Positions 32,656 to 43,528 of a stretch of DNA of 64,000 nt are shown in pieces. The position numbers were made by a program, and so were the translations under genes. Position 1 is the stretch's first letter; each line of letters begins with the position of its first letter. The DNA comes from Phytobacter ursingii (GTDB lineage: Bacteria > Pseudomonadota > Gammaproteobacteria > Enterobacterales > Enterobacteriaceae): assembly GCA_901456055.1 (NCBI GenBank), contig CABDWT010000016.1, forward strand, positions 1 through 64,000. The letters run 5' to 3'. Below the pieces are notes generated by a model. The model worked only from the letters and a program-made list of their open reading frames with translations. It did no database searches and had not been told where the DNA came from.

Positions 32656-34362
32656 CTATTGCCAGTTTTTTCTTTTGCTGGTTTTTCCGATCCCAGGGTT
32701 CATGCTGTTAGTTGGGTCATTTTCCAGGTAAAAACGTTTTAAATGATCGGACGCTTCATACAAATGGCCAACATTGTGTTCGGCAGGATATTGCGCGCCG
32801 CGCTGGCGCAATAATTCAAGCATCTGCTCTTTAAGCGCGTGCGTATCAACGCCTTTCTTCACAATATAATCCTGATGGAAAACATGGCAGAAGAAGTGAC
32901 CGTAGTAGAGCTTCCAGGTCAACTGGCTGTCGATTTCCGGCGGCAGATGTTCGAACCAGTCGTTGTCATTGCGGCGCAGGGCAATATCCAGCGCCAGAAT
33001 ATCTTCTACTTCATCGGCATGTACCGCCTGATAGCGAATGGCCGCGCCCGCTGCAGCGAAGCGGTGAAGAAAGGCTTTATTCCCTTCCTCTGTGGTACAG
33101 GCGAAGAAGTCGCCTTCTGCCGTCTTAAAATAGTCCGCCAGCCAGCGTTGCGCCTCGGCAATACCATCCCCCGACATCTTCAGAAGCAGATGGTGCTCAT
33201 ACTTATCCCGCCAGCTTTTCATCCGTGGCGGCAGGTGGGAAGGGAACAGGTGTCCCAGCTTTTGCATGGCCCGATCGGTAAAGTGCGGCTTAAATACCGG
33301 GGCTTTTGCCAGCAGGGCATCGGTGCGGCCTTTCAGGGTAAAGAAGAAAGGCATTTTGTCGGTGCCGAGCTTATCGATCATCAGGAACGTGTCTTTGCCG
33401 TAGCGCTCAGCGATATCGTAAATATCGCGATGCATATATTCCCCCGCCACCGGCAAATGGGTGAACTCGCTAAGAATATGGCGGCGAAGCGCGCTCAGCA
33501 CTTCCGGCTGGTTTGTGCCGATATAAAACACTTGCTGGCGCGTGGGGGCAATAAAGGTATCCAGACGTACTGCGAAGACCGCAAGTTTGCCGGCACAGCC
33601 CGACGATTCAAACAGTCGGTCCGGGTCAGCATTGTAGCGCGCGGGTGTATCTGCATTCACATCACGCACGCGGCTAACGTAGTCATGGTCATAACCATGA
33701 CGCCCGTCGTGGCGCACGTCGGCATCGGTCACCCGTTCGTCATCAAGCTTACTTAAGATTTGTTCTGGCGTGCTGCCAAGCTCAATGCCTAAATGATTCA
33801 CCAGGCGCAGCGTCCCATTTTCGTCAATCTGCGCAAACAGCGACATTTCGGTGTATGCCGGGCCGCGCTGCACCAGCGCGCCGCCGGAGTTATTGCAAAT
33901 CCCGCCAATGACCGATGCGCCAATACAGGATGAACCGATAACCGAATGCGGCTCACGACCCAGCGGTTTGAGCGCTTTTTCCAGCGAATAAAGCGTGGTG
34001 CCAGGAAAGGCCAGCACCTGCTTACCGTTGTCGATCAAATGCAGTTTATCCAGCCTTAGCGTACTGATGATAATAATGTCACGGTCGTAGTCGTTGCCGT
34101 TTGGTGTGGACCCTTCGGTCAGACCGGTATTCGCCGCCTGCATGAGGATGATCTTATCGGCGCTGACACAGGCGCTGAGCACACGCCATAATTCAAGCAG
34201 TGTGCCGGGAAAGACGACGGCGAGCGCATCGCCCTGACCGGAGCGAAAACCCTTTCGGTAACGTGCGGTTTTGGCCGGGTCGGTAAGGACATGCGAGGTG
34301 CCAACAAGACGTCCGAGTTCACGGGTAAAAGCGATATGGTGCTGGGAAGTTGTAGAAGACAT
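32656..34362 (-). CDS. dld: quinone-dependent D-lactate dehydrogenase Dld
   Basis: A 568-residue peripheral inner-membrane FAD flavoprotein. It oxidises D-lactate to pyruvate and passes electrons to ubiquinone. The FAD-binding PCMH region holds GLTEGSTPNGNDYDRDIIIIS and HSVIGSSCIGASVIGGICNNSGGA. The C-terminal Dld membrane-binding domain runs from about residue 270 to the end, finishing NSMNPGIGKTSKRKNW. The length is close to E. coli Dld (571). It is divergent from bglX across 174 bp, as in E. coli. Confidence 0.97.
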   Translation of the reverse strand: MSSTTSQHHIAFTRELGRLVGTSHVLTDPAKTARYRKGFRSGQGDALAVVFPGTLLELWRVLSACVSADKIILMQAANTGLTEGSTPNGNDYDRDIIIISTLRLDKLHLIDNGKQVLAFPGTTLYSLEKALKPLGREPHSVIGSSCIGASVIGGICNNSGGALVQRGPAYTEMSLFAQIDENGTLRLVNHLGIELGSTPEQILSKLDDERVTDADVRHDGRHGYDHDYVSRVRDVNADTPARYNADPDRLFESSGCAGKLAVFAVRLDTFIAPTRQQVFYIGTNQPEVLSALRRHILSEFTHLPVAGEYMHRDIYDIAERYGKDTFLMIDKLGTDKMPFFFTLKGRTDALLAKAPVFKPHFTDRAMQKLGHLFPSHLPPRMKSWRDKYEHHLLLKMSGDGIAEAQRWLADYFKTAEGDFFACTTEEGNKAFLHRFAAAGAAIRYQAVHADEVEDILALDIALRRNDNDWFEHLPPEIDSQLTWKLYYGHFFCHVFHQDYIVKKGVDTHALKEQMLELLRQRGAQYPAEHNVGHLYEASDHLKRFYLENDPTNSMNPGIGKTSKRKNWQ

Positions 34363-34536
34363 TTTCCTCTCCCTGGTGGTGAAACAGCATTCTCGCTTTA
34401 AAGCATAGTGTCTGAAAGTGAGGAATTCTCAGAAAAATCAGAGAATAACTCTGCAAGCCAGACTACGATTATGGCACACTGCGTTTTTTTCATGGTCAGG
34501 CCCGTGAGCGGCTGTATAAACGAGAGAGTGAACGAC

Positions 34537-36834
34537 ATGAAATGGCTATGTTCGGTAGGTGTCGCCGTAAGCCTTGCGCTGCAACCGGTGATGGCGGAAG
34601 AGATGTTTGGTAACCATCCTCTGACGCCGCAAGCAAGGGATGCGTTTGTCACTGAATTACTAAAAAAAATGACGGTGGATGAAAAAATTGGGCAACTGCG
34701 ACTGATTAGCGTCGGGCCGGACAATCCGAAAGAAGCCATCCGTGACATGATTGCCAAAAACCAGGTTGGCGCCATCTTTAATACCGTGACCCGCCCGGAT
34801 ATCCGCGCTATGCAGGATCAGGTCATGCAACTTAGCCGCCTGAAAATTCCGCTGTTCTTTGCCTACGATGTGGTTCACGGTCAGCGGACCGTGTTCCCGA
34901 TTAGCCTTGGCCTTGCCTCCAGTTTTAACCTCGAAGCGGTGAAAACCGTCGGGCGTGTTTCTGCGTATGAAGCAGCAGATGACGGCCTGAACATGACCTG
35001 GGCGCCGATGGTCGATGTCTCCCGCGATCCGCGCTGGGGCCGTGGTTCAGAAGGGTTTGGCGAAGACACTTACCTGACCACCGAAATGGGCCGCGCGATG
35101 GTCAAATCCATGCAGGGCAAAAGCCCGGCAGATCGCTATTCGGTGATGACCAGCGTTAAGCACTTCGCCGCCTATGGCGCAGTGGAAGGGGGCAAAGAGT
35201 ACAACACCGTTGATATGAGCCCGCAGCGCCTGTTCAACGACTATATGCCGCCCTACAAAGCGGGGCTGGAGGCGGGGAGCGGCGCGGTGATGGTGGCACT
35301 GAACTCTCTAAACGGCACGCCGGCCACCTCCGATTCCTGGCTGCTTAAAGATATCCTGCGCGATGAGTGGGGCTTTAAAGGCATCACCGTTTCCGACCAT
35401 GGCGCAATCAAAGAGTTGATCAAACACGGCGTCGCCGCCGACCCGGAAGATGCCGTACGCGTGGCGCTCAAAGCCGGTATTAACATGAGCATGAGCGACG
35501 AGTACTACAGTAAGTACCTGCCGGGGCTTATCAAATCCGGCAAGGTCACCATGGCGGAACTCGACGATGCGACCCGCCATGTGCTGAACGTGAAATATGA
35601 CATGGGGCTGTTCAACGATCCGTACAGTCACCTGGGGCCGAAAGATTCAGACCCTAAAGACACCAATGCGGAAAGCCGTCTGCACCGTAAAGAAGCCCGT
35701 GAAGTGGCGCGCGAAAGCCTGGTGTTGCTGAAAAACCGTCTCGATACGTTGCCGCTGAAAAAAGACGCGACCATTGCGGTGGTCGGTGCGCTGGCGGACA
35801 GCAAACGTGACATGATGGGAAGCTGGTCCGCTGCTGGCGTGGCGGGGCAATCCGTGACCGTGCTGACGGGGATTCGTAATGCCGTGGGGCCGAAAGGGAC
35901 TGTTCTCTACGCGCGTGGCTCGAATATCACTGAGGATAAAGGCATTGTCGATTTCCTCAACTTGTATGAACCAGCCGTGGTGCAGGACAAACGCAGCCCG
36001 CAGGAGATGATTGATGAAGCCGTGACAGCGGCGAAGAAATCAGATGTCGTCGTGGCTGTCGTCGGTGAGGCTCAGGGGATGGCGCACGAGGCGTCAAGCC
36101 GTACGGACCTGACCATTCCGCAAAGTCAGCGTGACCTGATTGCCGCGCTGAAAGCGACGGGCAAACCACTGGTGCTGGTACTGATGAACGGTCGTCCGCT
36201 GGCGCTGGTGAAAGAAGACCAGCAGGCAGATGCCATCCTGGAAACCTGGTTTGCCGGTACCGAAGGCGGCAACGCCATCGCCGATGTGCTGTTTGGTGAT
36301 TACAACCCGTCCGGGAAACTGCCGATGTCCTTCCCGCGCTCTGTCGGACAGATCCCGGTCTATTATAGCCACCTGAATACCGGGCGTCCGTATAATGCCG
36401 ATAAACCGAACAAGTACACGTCCCGTTACTTTGACGAGGCCAACGGCCCGCTTTATCCGTTTGGTTACGGCCTGAGTTACACCACGTTTAGCGTCTCCGA
36501 TGTGAAAATGTCGGCGCCGACGATGACCCGCGACGGTAAAGTGACGGCCAGTGTTGATGTCACCAATACGGGCAAACGCGACGGTGCAACGGTCATTCAG
36601 CTGTACCTGCAGGATGTAACGGCTTCGATGAGTCGCCCGGTTGAGCAGCTGCGCGGTTTCGAAAAAGTGGATCTCAAAGCCGGCGAAACCAAAACGGTCA
36701 GCTTCCCGATCGATATCGAGGCGCTTAAGTTCTGGAATCAACGCATGAAATACGATGCAGAACCTGGCAAATTTAATGTCTTTATCGGTCTGGATTCAGC
36801 CCGTGTGAAACAGGGCGAATTTACCCTCCAGTAA
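34537..36834 (+). CDS. bglX: periplasmic beta-glucosidase BglX (GH3)
   Basis: A 765-residue family 3 glycoside hydrolase exported to the periplasm. The signal peptide MKWLCSVGVAVSLALQPVMA is cleaved before EEMFG. The nucleophile Asp is in GITVSDHGAIKEL; the GH3 C-terminal domain and a C-terminal fibronectin III-like domain (VTNTGKRDGATVIQLY) are complete. The start ATG 34537 matches E. coli BglX exactly; the frame is open 43 codons upstream, but that part lacks a signal sequence and similarity. It hydrolyses beta-glucosides in the periplasm, complementing the cytosolic bgl system upstream. Confidence 0.97.
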   Translation: MKWLCSVGVAVSLALQPVMAEEMFGNHPLTPQARDAFVTELLKKMTVDEKIGQLRLISVGPDNPKEAIRDMIAKNQVGAIFNTVTRPDIRAMQDQVMQLSRLKIPLFFAYDVVHGQRTVFPISLGLASSFNLEAVKTVGRVSAYEAADDGLNMTWAPMVDVSRDPRWGRGSEGFGEDTYLTTEMGRAMVKSMQGKSPADRYSVMTSVKHFAAYGAVEGGKEYNTVDMSPQRLFNDYMPPYKAGLEAGSGAVMVALNSLNGTPATSDSWLLKDILRDEWGFKGITVSDHGAIKELIKHGVAADPEDAVRVALKAGINMSMSDEYYSKYLPGLIKSGKVTMAELDDATRHVLNVKYDMGLFNDPYSHLGPKDSDPKDTNAESRLHRKEAREVARESLVLLKNRLDTLPLKKDATIAVVGALADSKRDMMGSWSAAGVAGQSVTVLTGIRNAVGPKGTVLYARGSNITEDKGIVDFLNLYEPAVVQDKRSPQEMIDEAVTAAKKSDVVVAVVGEAQGMAHEASSRTDLTIPQSQRDLIAALKATGKPLVLVLMNGRPLALVKEDQQADAILETWFAGTEGGNAIADVLFGDYNPSGKLPMSFPRSVGQIPVYYSHLNTGRPYNADKPNKYTSRYFDEANGPLYPFGYGLSYTTFSVSDVKMSAPTMTRDGKVTASVDVTNTGKRDGATVIQLYLQDVTASMSRPVEQLRGFEKVDLKAGETKTVSFPIDIEALKFWNQRMKYDAEPGKFNVFIGLDSARVKQGEFTLQ

Positions 36835-36840
36835 TCTTCC

Positions 36841-36866
36841 GAGGCCGCTTTTTAGCGGCCTTTCAT
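36841..36866 (+). terminator. terminator of bglX
   Basis: Perfect inverted repeat ggccgct / agcggcc around a 5-T loop, followed by tttcatcttt just after the bglX stop. Confidence 0.7.
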
Positions 36867-37007
36867 CTTTAAATCCTTCGCGTTATAACCGCTTCGTCTA
36901 ATCAGAAACATCAAAATCTGAACGACTGATTTATTCCCGGTCGATTCTCTACTACGCTTTTTGCACAGCCAGAAATCCAGATACCACAAAAACAATGGGG
37001 AACGAGC

Positions 37008-37919
37008 ATGAAATCACTTTCGCAATGGAGCGCAGCAGGGTTGTTGATGCTGGCCGCAGGCGTACAGGCGGCTGAGCCGGTTAAGGTGGGTTCCAAGATT
37101 GATACCGAAGGCGCTCTGCTGGGCAATATCATTTTGCAGGTACTGGAAAGCCATGGCGTGAAAACCGTCAACAAAGTCCAGTTGGGTACCACCCCGGTGG
37201 TGCGCGGTGCGATAACCTCAGGTGAACTGGATATCTACCCGGAATATACCGGCAACGGTGCGTTTTTCTTCAAAGAGGAGAACGATCCGGCGTGGAAAAA
37301 TGCGCAACAAGGCTATGACAAAGTCAAAAAGCTGGATGCGGAGAAAAACAAACTGGTGTGGCTGACGCCAGCGCCTGCCAATAACACCTGGACTATCGCG
37401 GTACGCCAGGATGTTGCGCAAAAAAACAAGTTGGTCTCCCTTGAGGATCTCAGCCGCTATCTGAAAGCGGGCGGCACGTTTAAACTGGCTGCTTCCGCCG
37501 AGTTTATCGAACGCACCGATGCCTTGCCGGCCTTCGAAAAAGCTTACAACTTCAAGCTCAACCAGCAGCAGTTGCTGTCGCTGGCGGGGGGCGATACGGC
37601 CGTGACCATCAAAGCAGCCGCACAACAAACATCCGGTGTGAATGCAGCGATGGCCTACGGGACAGATGGGCCGGTGGCTGCGCTGGGGCTGCAAACGCTG
37701 ACCGACCCGAAAGGGGTTCAGCCAATTTATGCGCCCGCTCCGGTTGTGCGCGAAGCCGTGCTGAAAGCCTACCCGCAACTGGATGAGTGGCTGAAACCGG
37801 TATTTGCCAGCCTGGATGAAAAAACGCTGCAGAAACTGAATGCCAGTATCGCAGTGGAAGGTCTCGACGCCAAAAAAGTGGCCGCCGACTACCTGAAAGG
37901 AAAGGGACTGATTAAATAA
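37008..37919 (+). CDS. osmF: glycine betaine-type ABC transporter substrate-binding protein OsmF (YehZ)
   Basis: A 303-residue periplasmic protein of the OpuAC/QAT family. The signal peptide ends at [10 protein letters not shown]. The conserved segment [20 protein letters not shown] and the loop [14 protein letters not shown] are typical. In E. coli the osmF-yehYXW system is an osmotically inducible, RpoS-dependent, low-affinity glycine betaine transporter. It is the first gene of a four-gene operon, with only 2 bp to the next start. Confidence 0.95.
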   Translation: MKSLSQWSAAGLLMLAAGVQAAEPVKVGSKIDTEGALLGNIILQVLESHGVKTVNKVQLGTTPVVRGAITSGELDIYPEYTGNGAFFFKEENDPAWKNAQQGYDKVKKLDAEKNKLVWLTPAPANNTWTIAVRQDVAQKNKLVSLEDLSRYLKAGGTFKLAASAEFIERTDALPAFEKAYNFKLNQQQLLSLAGGDTAVTIKAAAQQTSGVNAAMAYGTDGPVAALGLQTLTDPKGVQPIYAPAPVVREAVLKAYPQLDEWLKPVFASLDEKTLQKLNASIAVEGLDAKKVAADYLKGKGLIK

Positions 37920-37921
37920 AC

Positions 37922-39076
37922 GTGGAGCGACGTTGTCATAATCGCGTGTTGTTGCTGCTGGTCGTACTGGCGCTGGCAGCAATGGCACTGCCCTTCGTGA
38001 ATTACGCCCCTAACCGCCTGGTCTCCGGGGAAAGTCGTGCAATTTGGCAGGTCTGGCCCGCATTTGCCGCCTGGGGACTGCTTTTCCCGGCGGCGCTACT
38101 GCTTTTGAGCTTTCTCCCGCATCGGCTTGCGAGCCTGGCTGCCCTACTGCTTAGCGAAGCGTCCTTTTGCGCTTTAGTCTGGTGCGCGGGCAGGGCGGCC
38201 AGCGATCTGGCGCAGTCAGGCAGTGCGCTCGCCCGTACCTCCCCCGGTAGCGGCTTATGGCTGTGGCTGGCGCTATCGTTACTGGCCAGCAGTGATGCTA
38301 TCCGGCGGTTAACCGTTAACCCGGTCTGGCGCTGGCTGCTGCATGCGCAAATCTGGCTCCTGCCGCTGTGGCTGTTGCTCAGTGGGCAACTGGATTCGCT
38401 CTCTTTGCTTAAAGAGTATGTGAATCGGCAGGACGTCTTTAACGACGCGCTGGCGCAACATCTGAAATTACTGTTTGGCACGTTGCTGCCCGCGCTGGTA
38501 CTGGGCCTGGGGATCGGCCTGTGGTGCTATCGCCATCCGGCGCGTCAGCAACCGGTATTTGCCATACTGAATGTGATACAGACCGTGCCGTCCGTTGCGC
38601 TTTTTGGCCTGTTGATCGCCCCCCTGGCAGGGCTGGTGGCGCAGTTTCCCTGGCTGGGTTCGCTTGGCGTGGCGGGAACCGGCATCACGCCAGCGCTGAT
38701 TGCCCTGGTGCTTTATGCGTTGCTGCCGTTAGTACGCGGTGTGGTGGCGGGCTTAAATCAGGTGCCGGCCGATGTGCTGGAAAGCGCCAAAGGGATGGGG
38801 ATGAGCGGTCGTCAGCGCTTTTTACATATCCGTCTGCCGCTGGCGTTACCCATTTTGCTGCGTAGCCTGCGGGTGGTGACGGTACAAACTGTGGGCATGG
38901 CGGTGATTGCGGCACTCATTGGTGCCGGTGGCTTTGGCGCACTGGTGTTTCAGGGGCTTTTAAGTAGCGCACTGGATCTTGTCTTATTGGGTGTGATCCC
39001 GGTTATTGCTCTCGCCGTGGTCGTGGACGCACTGTTTGCTTTGGGTATCGCGCTGCTGGAGGTAAAACAGCCATGA
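37922..39076 (+). CDS. yehY: glycine betaine ABC transporter permease YehY
   Basis: A 384-residue inner-membrane permease. Four to five N-terminal hydrophobic segments (about residues 1-160) precede the BPD_transp_1 domain. The EAA loop that docks the ATPase is [27 protein letters not shown]. The chosen start is GTG 37922, two bases after the osmF stop; no better start codon is seen. The 3' end overlaps yehX by 4 bp (ATGA), which implies coupling. Confidence 0.93.
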   Translation: MERRCHNRVLLLLVVLALAAMALPFVNYAPNRLVSGESRAIWQVWPAFAAWGLLFPAALLLLSFLPHRLASLAALLLSEASFCALVWCAGRAASDLAQSGSALARTSPGSGLWLWLALSLLASSDAIRRLTVNPVWRWLLHAQIWLLPLWLLLSGQLDSLSLLKEYVNRQDVFNDALAQHLKLLFGTLLPALVLGLGIGLWCYRHPARQQPVFAILNVIQTVPSVALFGLLIAPLAGLVAQFPWLGSLGVAGTGITPALIALVLYALLPLVRGVVAGLNQVPADVLESAKGMGMSGRQRFLHIRLPLALPILLRSLRVVTVQTVGMAVIAALIGAGGFGALVFQGLLSSALDLVLLGVIPVIALAVVVDALFALGIALLEVKQP

Positions 39077-40020
39077 TTGAATTCAGGCATGTCAGCAAAT
39101 CTTTCGCCGGGCAACAGGCGGTTAGCGATCTGAATCTTGAATGTAAAACCGGCGCGTTTTCCGTGCTGATTGGGACATCCGGGTCCGGGAAGTCCACTAC
39201 CCTGAAAATGATCAACCGGCTGGTGGAGCACGATGAAGGTACCCTTTTATTTGCCGGCGAAGAGATCCGCAGCCTGCCGGTGCTGGAGCTGCGCCGCAGA
39301 ATGGGCTACGCCATTCAGTCGATAGGTCTGTTCCCGCACTGGACGGTGGCGCACAACATCGCCACCGTGCTGCAATTGCAAAAATGGTCACGGACGAAAA
39401 TCGCCGCGCGGGTGGATGAACTGATGGCTTTACTGGGGCTGGATGAAAGTTTGCGCGATCGTTTCCCCCATCAGCTTTCCGGCGGACAGCAGCAGCGTGT
39501 TGGCGTGGCCCGCGCGCTGGCGGCTGACCCGGAGGTATTGCTGATGGATGAGCCCTTCGGCGCGCTGGATCCGGTCACGCGCGGTGCGCTGCAGCAGGAG
39601 ATGATTCGTATTCACCGTCTGCTGGGACGTACTATTGTACTGGTTACTCACGATATCGATGAGGCGCTGCAACTGGCGGATCACCTGGTATTGATGGACA
39701 GTGGGGCGATTGTGCAGCAAGGGACTCCGCTGGAGATGTTAACGCGCCCGGCAACCCCGTTTGTGCGCGACTTTTTTGGCCGCAGCGAACTGGGCGTTCG
39801 TTTGCTTTCGTTGCGCCATGTCAGCAGCTGGATGCGACCGGGGGAAACGGTGGCGGGAGAACCCCTGCGCGAGGATATGACATTGCGCGAAGCCTTATCG
39901 CTGTTTGTCGCTCGCCAGTGCGAAGTGCTGCCTGTTGCCGATGCTCAAGGCGTACCCTGCGGTACGCTGCATTTTCGCGACCTGCTCAGAACGGAGGCGC
40001 TGAGTGAAACATCTGCGTGA
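39073..40020 (+). CDS. yehX: glycine betaine ABC transporter ATP-binding protein YehX
   Basis: A 315-residue ABC ATPase. Walker A is GTSGSGKST, the signature [15 protein letters not shown] and Walker B LLMDEP, followed by a switch His in LVTHDIDEA. The C-terminal 80 residues form the regulatory extension typical of OpuA/ProV-type ATPases, with a short CBS-like part ([20 protein letters not shown]). It overlaps yehY by 4 bp and yehW by 17 bp. Confidence 0.95.
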   Translation: MIEFRHVSKSFAGQQAVSDLNLECKTGAFSVLIGTSGSGKSTTLKMINRLVEHDEGTLLFAGEEIRSLPVLELRRRMGYAIQSIGLFPHWTVAHNIATVLQLQKWSRTKIAARVDELMALLGLDESLRDRFPHQLSGGQQQRVGVARALAADPEVLLMDEPFGALDPVTRGALQQEMIRIHRLLGRTIVLVTHDIDEALQLADHLVLMDSGAIVQQGTPLEMLTRPATPFVRDFFGRSELGVRLLSLRHVSSWMRPGETVAGEPLREDMTLREALSLFVARQCEVLPVADAQGVPCGTLHFRDLLRTEALSETSA

Positions 40021-40741
40021 CCCGTTGCTCTGGCTTATCGCCGTGTTCATCGCATTGCTGCTGGCGATGCCATACAGCGGCGCGCTCTTTGGTTCGCTGT
40101 TTCCCCAATTGCCACGACCCGTCTATCAGCAGGAAAGTTTTGTCGCCCTGGCGCTCGCCCATTTCTGGCTGGTGGGCGTGTCGAGTTTGCTGGCGATCTT
40201 CATTGGGTTGGGGGCGGGAATTTTAGTGACGCGCCCCTGGGGCCGTGAGTTTCGCTCGCTGGTGGAGACCATTGCCGCAGTAGGACAGACCTTCCCGCCG
40301 GTGGCGGTACTGGCCATTGCGGTACCGGTAATGGGATTTGGCCGCGAACCTGCCATTATCGCGCTTATCCTTTATGGGGTGTTGCCGATATTGCAGGGCA
40401 CGCTGGCAGGAATTGCCGCCGTGCCGGAGAGCGTACACAGCGTGGCAAAAGGGATGGGAATGAGCAGCATGCAGCAACTTCTCAGGGTTGAACTGCCGCT
40501 GGCCGCGCCGGTTATTATCGCCGGGGTCCGCACGTCCGTTATCATCAACATTGGTACGGCGACCATTGCGTCTACGGTCGGTGCCAGCACGCTGGGTACG
40601 CCGATCATTATCGGGCTTAGCGGGTTTAATACGGCTTATGTCGTGCAAGGGGCCGTGCTGGTTGCCCTGGCCGCTATTATTGTCGATAGAAGTTTCGAGC
40701 GTCTGGCCCGGTTATTCAGCCTGCACCGCCGCGAACAATAA
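40004..40741 (+). CDS. yehW: glycine betaine ABC transporter permease YehW
   Basis: A 245-residue permease with a BPD_transp_1 domain. Its EAA loop reads [25 protein letters not shown]. It starts at GTG 40004 inside yehX (17-bp overlap) with GGAGG upstream. It forms a heteromeric channel with YehY. The last 26 bp overlap the antisense 3' end of yohO. Confidence 0.94.
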   Translation: MKHLRDPLLWLIAVFIALLLAMPYSGALFGSLFPQLPRPVYQQESFVALALAHFWLVGVSSLLAIFIGLGAGILVTRPWGREFRSLVETIAAVGQTFPPVAVLAIAVPVMGFGREPAIIALILYGVLPILQGTLAGIAAVPESVHSVAKGMGMSSMQQLLRVELPLAAPVIIAGVRTSVIINIGTATIASTVGASTLGTPIIIGLSGFNTAYVVQGAVLVALAAIIVDRSFERLARLFSLHRREQ

Positions 40742-40829
40742 AGGAATAGCCTGCGAGCATCACGCCGCCGATGCCGCCGATCGCCATCAGCAAAAAAATC
40801 GCAATGACGGTAAGTTTGGACAGGTTCAT
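40716..40829 (-). CDS. yohO: small membrane protein YohO
   Basis: A 37-residue hydrophobic protein starting [20 protein letters not shown] and ending [17 protein letters not shown]. It is close to the 35-residue E. coli YohO at the same place. One membrane helix; function unknown. On the minus strand AAAGGAGCG lies before ATG 40829. Its 3' end overlaps the convergent yehW gene by 26 bp, so its coding and terminator sequence are shared with yehW. Confidence 0.92.
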   Translation of the reverse strand: MNLSKLTVIAIFLLMAIGGIGGVMLAGYSFIVRGGAG

Positions 40830-40887
40830 TTTTCGCTCCTTTGTTAAGAAAAGTATTATACGAGGAAGCGGGGCTGTTAATGAACCA

Positions 40888-41619
40888 TTAAATGCCAAGG
40901 GGAAAAATGGCATGTCCACTTTGCTGCCAGTCGTGCATCTGTTTTTGCTGTGACGACGAGGGAGCCTCGCCGCACCACACCAGTAAGGTCTGCCCTTCAA
41001 ACATCTCGGGGCGCAGATAACTCAGCGAGTGCGCCAGCACGTCGACCCGCCAGCCCTGCTGGCTCGCCATCCAGCCCTCCAGCCAGAGTCGGGTCGTATC
41101 CTGCACATTCCAGCCGACAACCAGCGCGTCGCGCCCGTTTTTCTTGCGCGCTGTATTCAGGCAGACGCAAATATAGTTAATCAATACCCCATCCAGCAGA
41201 CTGAGCATCACGGTGAGGGCGGGCTGCTGGGATTGCAGGCGACGACGAAGAGGGATAAACAGGCGAGTTATCAGGGTTTCTGCCGGGTAGTCGTGGCCGC
41301 GCTCTTTGATCCACAGACGCAACCGTTGCAGGTTGCCGCTTTGCAGAATCTGCAAGACGACTTCTTGCTGCGCGCGCCAGCCATTACGTTCATTTTCGGG
41401 TTCATTATTGAGCAGGGTCTGCACTTTGCTGACCTGGACCCCGGTATCAATCCAGCGTTTAATCTCACGAATTCGGTCGATGTCGGCGTCGGTAAACAAC
41501 CGGTGACCGCCTTCTGTACGTTGCGGTTTGAATAAGCCATAGCGTCGCTGCCATGCCCGCAAAGTCACGGGATTGATATCGCATAGCATCGCCACTTCAC
41601 CAATCGTGTAAAGCGCCAT
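40888..41619 (-). CDS. mlrA: MerR-like regulator of curli and cellulose MlrA
   Basis: A 243-residue MerR-family activator. The N-terminal winged helix is [25 protein letters not shown], with the GGHRLF turn. The C-terminal domain resembles B12-binding folds but lacks an obvious cobalamin-binding motif. In E. coli and Salmonella MlrA activates csgD with RpoS in a c-di-GMP-controlled complex (PdeR/DgcM). It has the same length as E. coli MlrA and is divergent from btsS. Confidence 0.96.
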   Translation of the reverse strand: MALYTIGEVAMLCDINPVTLRAWQRRYGLFKPQRTEGGHRLFTDADIDRIREIKRWIDTGVQVSKVQTLLNNEPENERNGWRAQQEVVLQILQSGNLQRLRLWIKERGHDYPAETLITRLFIPLRRRLQSQQPALTVMLSLLDGVLINYICVCLNTARKKNGRDALVVGWNVQDTTRLWLEGWMASQQGWRVDVLAHSLSYLRPEMFEGQTLLVWCGEAPSSSQQKQMHDWQQSGHAIFPLGI

Positions 41620-41839
41620 GATGTCACCTTTGCAAGAAATCCCCCACTTTAACTTTAGCTGCTCTGACTTAAACCAGGATGAATTGTTTGTTTAATGTTC
41701 GAAATGTATCCCTTTCGTATCATTATCCTTTCAGGATTGTGATAATGAGCACGAATTAACATTTTTTTGGAAACCCTCAAAGAATCTCTTCGCGACTCCA
41801 TGTAAGGTACGCGCTTTCAGTCAACGCGGTGCTGCGGGT

Positions 41840-43528
41840 ATGTACGAATTTAATCTGGTGTTGCTGCTGCTCCAGCAAATGTGTGTGTTTTTGGTTATCG
41901 CCTGGCTGATGAGCAAAACACGTCTTTTTATTCCGCTGATGCAAGTCACGGTGCGTTTGCCGCACAAACTGCTCTGCTATGTCACCTTTTCGATCTTCTG
42001 CATCCTGGGGACCTATTTCGGCTTGCATATTGAAGACTCGATTGCCAACACCCGGGCCATTGGCGCGGTGATGGGCGGCCTGCTCGGCGGCCCGCTGGTT
42101 GGCGGGCTGGTGGGGTTAACCGGCGGATTACACCGTTACTCAATGGGCGGCATGACCGCGCTGAGCTGTATGATTTCCACCATTGTGGAAGGGCTGCTCG
42201 GCGGGCTGGTTCACAGTATTCTGATCAAGCGTGGCCGCACCGACAGGGTCTTCAATCCGCTTACCGCCGGGGCCATTACCTGCGTCGCGGAGCTGACGCA
42301 GATGCTGATCATCCTGCTTATCGCCCGACCTTATGAGAGCGCGCTGCATCTGGTACAAAGCATCGCGGCCCCGATGATGGTGACCAATACCGTAGGCGCG
42401 GCGCTGTTTATGCGTATTCTGCTCGACAAGCGGGCCATGTTTGAAAAGTACACTTCGGCGTTTTCTGCCACGGCGCTCAAAGTTGCCGCATCGACAGAAG
42501 GGATCTTGCGTCAGGGGTTTAACGAAGAAAACAGCATGAAGGTCGCCCAGGTGCTCTATAAAGAGCTGGATATCGGCGCGGTAGCGATTACTGACCGCGA
42601 GAAGTTACTGGCGTTTACCGGCACGGGGGACGATCATCATCTGCCTGGCAGACCTATCTCTTCCGTCTGGACGCAAAAAGCCATCGAAAGTGGCGAAGTG
42701 GTGTATGCCGATGGTAATGAGGTGCCGTACCGCTGCTCACTGCATCCCCAGTGCAAACTGGGTTCAACGCTGGTGATTCCGCTGCGTGGGGAAAACCAGC
42801 GCGTTGTGGGCACCATCAAATTGTATGAAGCGAAAAACCGGCTCTTTAGCTCCATCAACCGCACGCTGGGCGAAGGGATTGCGCAGTTGTTGTCGGCACA
42901 AATCCTTGCCGGGCAGTATGAGCGGCAAAAAGCGCTGCTGACCCAGTCGGAAATTAAATTACTGCATGCTCAGGTCAATCCTCACTTTCTGTTCAATGCC
43001 CTGAACACGCTGATGGCGGTGATTCGCCGCGACAGCGATCAGGCCGGTCTGCTGGTGCAATATCTGTCGACGTTCTTTCGTAAAAACCTGAAGCGGCCGT
43101 CGGAAATCGTCACCCTCGCCGATGAGCTTGAACACGTTAATGCGTATCTGCAAATTGAAAAGGCGCGTTTTCAGTCCCGGCTGCAGGTTCAACTGCACGT
43201 GCCGGACGCGCTATCGCACCTCCATTTGCCGGCATTCACCCTGCAACCGATTGTCGAAAACGCCATTAAACATGGTACGTCGCAATTGCTTGGGGTAGGC
43301 GAAATCACCATTAATGCCAGCCAGGACGGTGACCATCTGGTGCTGGATATTGAAGATAATGCCGGGCTGTATCAGCCCAAAACCGATGCCAGTGGTTTAG
43401 GGATGAGTCTGGTGGACAAGCGACTGCGGGCGCGCTTTGGCGATGAATGCGGCATTTCGGTTGCCTGTGAGCCGGATCTCTTTACCCGAATTACCCTACG
43501 ACTCCCGCTGGAGGAAAGCGCATGTTAA
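41840..43528 (+). CDS. btsS: high-affinity pyruvate receptor histidine kinase BtsS (YehU)
   Basis: A 562-residue LytS-type sensor kinase. The 5TMR-LytS membrane domain is at about residues 1-200, followed by a GAF domain at about 225-350. The His_kinase domain has the phosphoacceptor His382 in [11 protein letters not shown], and the C-terminal HATPase_c has [11 protein letters not shown]. In E. coli BtsS binds extracellular pyruvate and with BtsR induces the pyruvate transporter btsT. It overlaps btsR by 7 bp. The 220-bp divergent region toward mlrA should hold its promoter. Confidence 0.96.
   Translation: MYEFNLVLLLLQQMCVFLVIAWLMSKTRLFIPLMQVTVRLPHKLLCYVTFSIFCILGTYFGLHIEDSIANTRAIGAVMGGLLGGPLVGGLVGLTGGLHRYSMGGMTALSCMISTIVEGLLGGLVHSILIKRGRTDRVFNPLTAGAITCVAELTQMLIILLIARPYESALHLVQSIAAPMMVTNTVGAALFMRILLDKRAMFEKYTSAFSATALKVAASTEGILRQGFNEENSMKVAQVLYKELDIGAVAITDREKLLAFTGTGDDHHLPGRPISSVWTQKAIESGEVVYADGNEVPYRCSLHPQCKLGSTLVIPLRGENQRVVGTIKLYEAKNRLFSSINRTLGEGIAQLLSAQILAGQYERQKALLTQSEIKLLHAQVNPHFLFNALNTLMAVIRRDSDQAGLLVQYLSTFFRKNLKRPSEIVTLADELEHVNAYLQIEKARFQSRLQVQLHVPDALSHLHLPAFTLQPIVENAIKHGTSQLLGVGEITINASQDGDHLVLDIEDNAGLYQPKTDASGLGMSLVDKRLRARFGDECGISVACEPDLFTRITLRLPLEESAC

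Noticed and set aside
32839-33756. 305-codon open frame antisense to dld
   Set aside because: Opposite-strand shadow of dld without recognisable motifs.
34408-34536. 43-codon N-terminal extension of bglX
   Set aside because: The conserved signal peptide begins at ATG 34537; the extension would destroy export and is not conserved.
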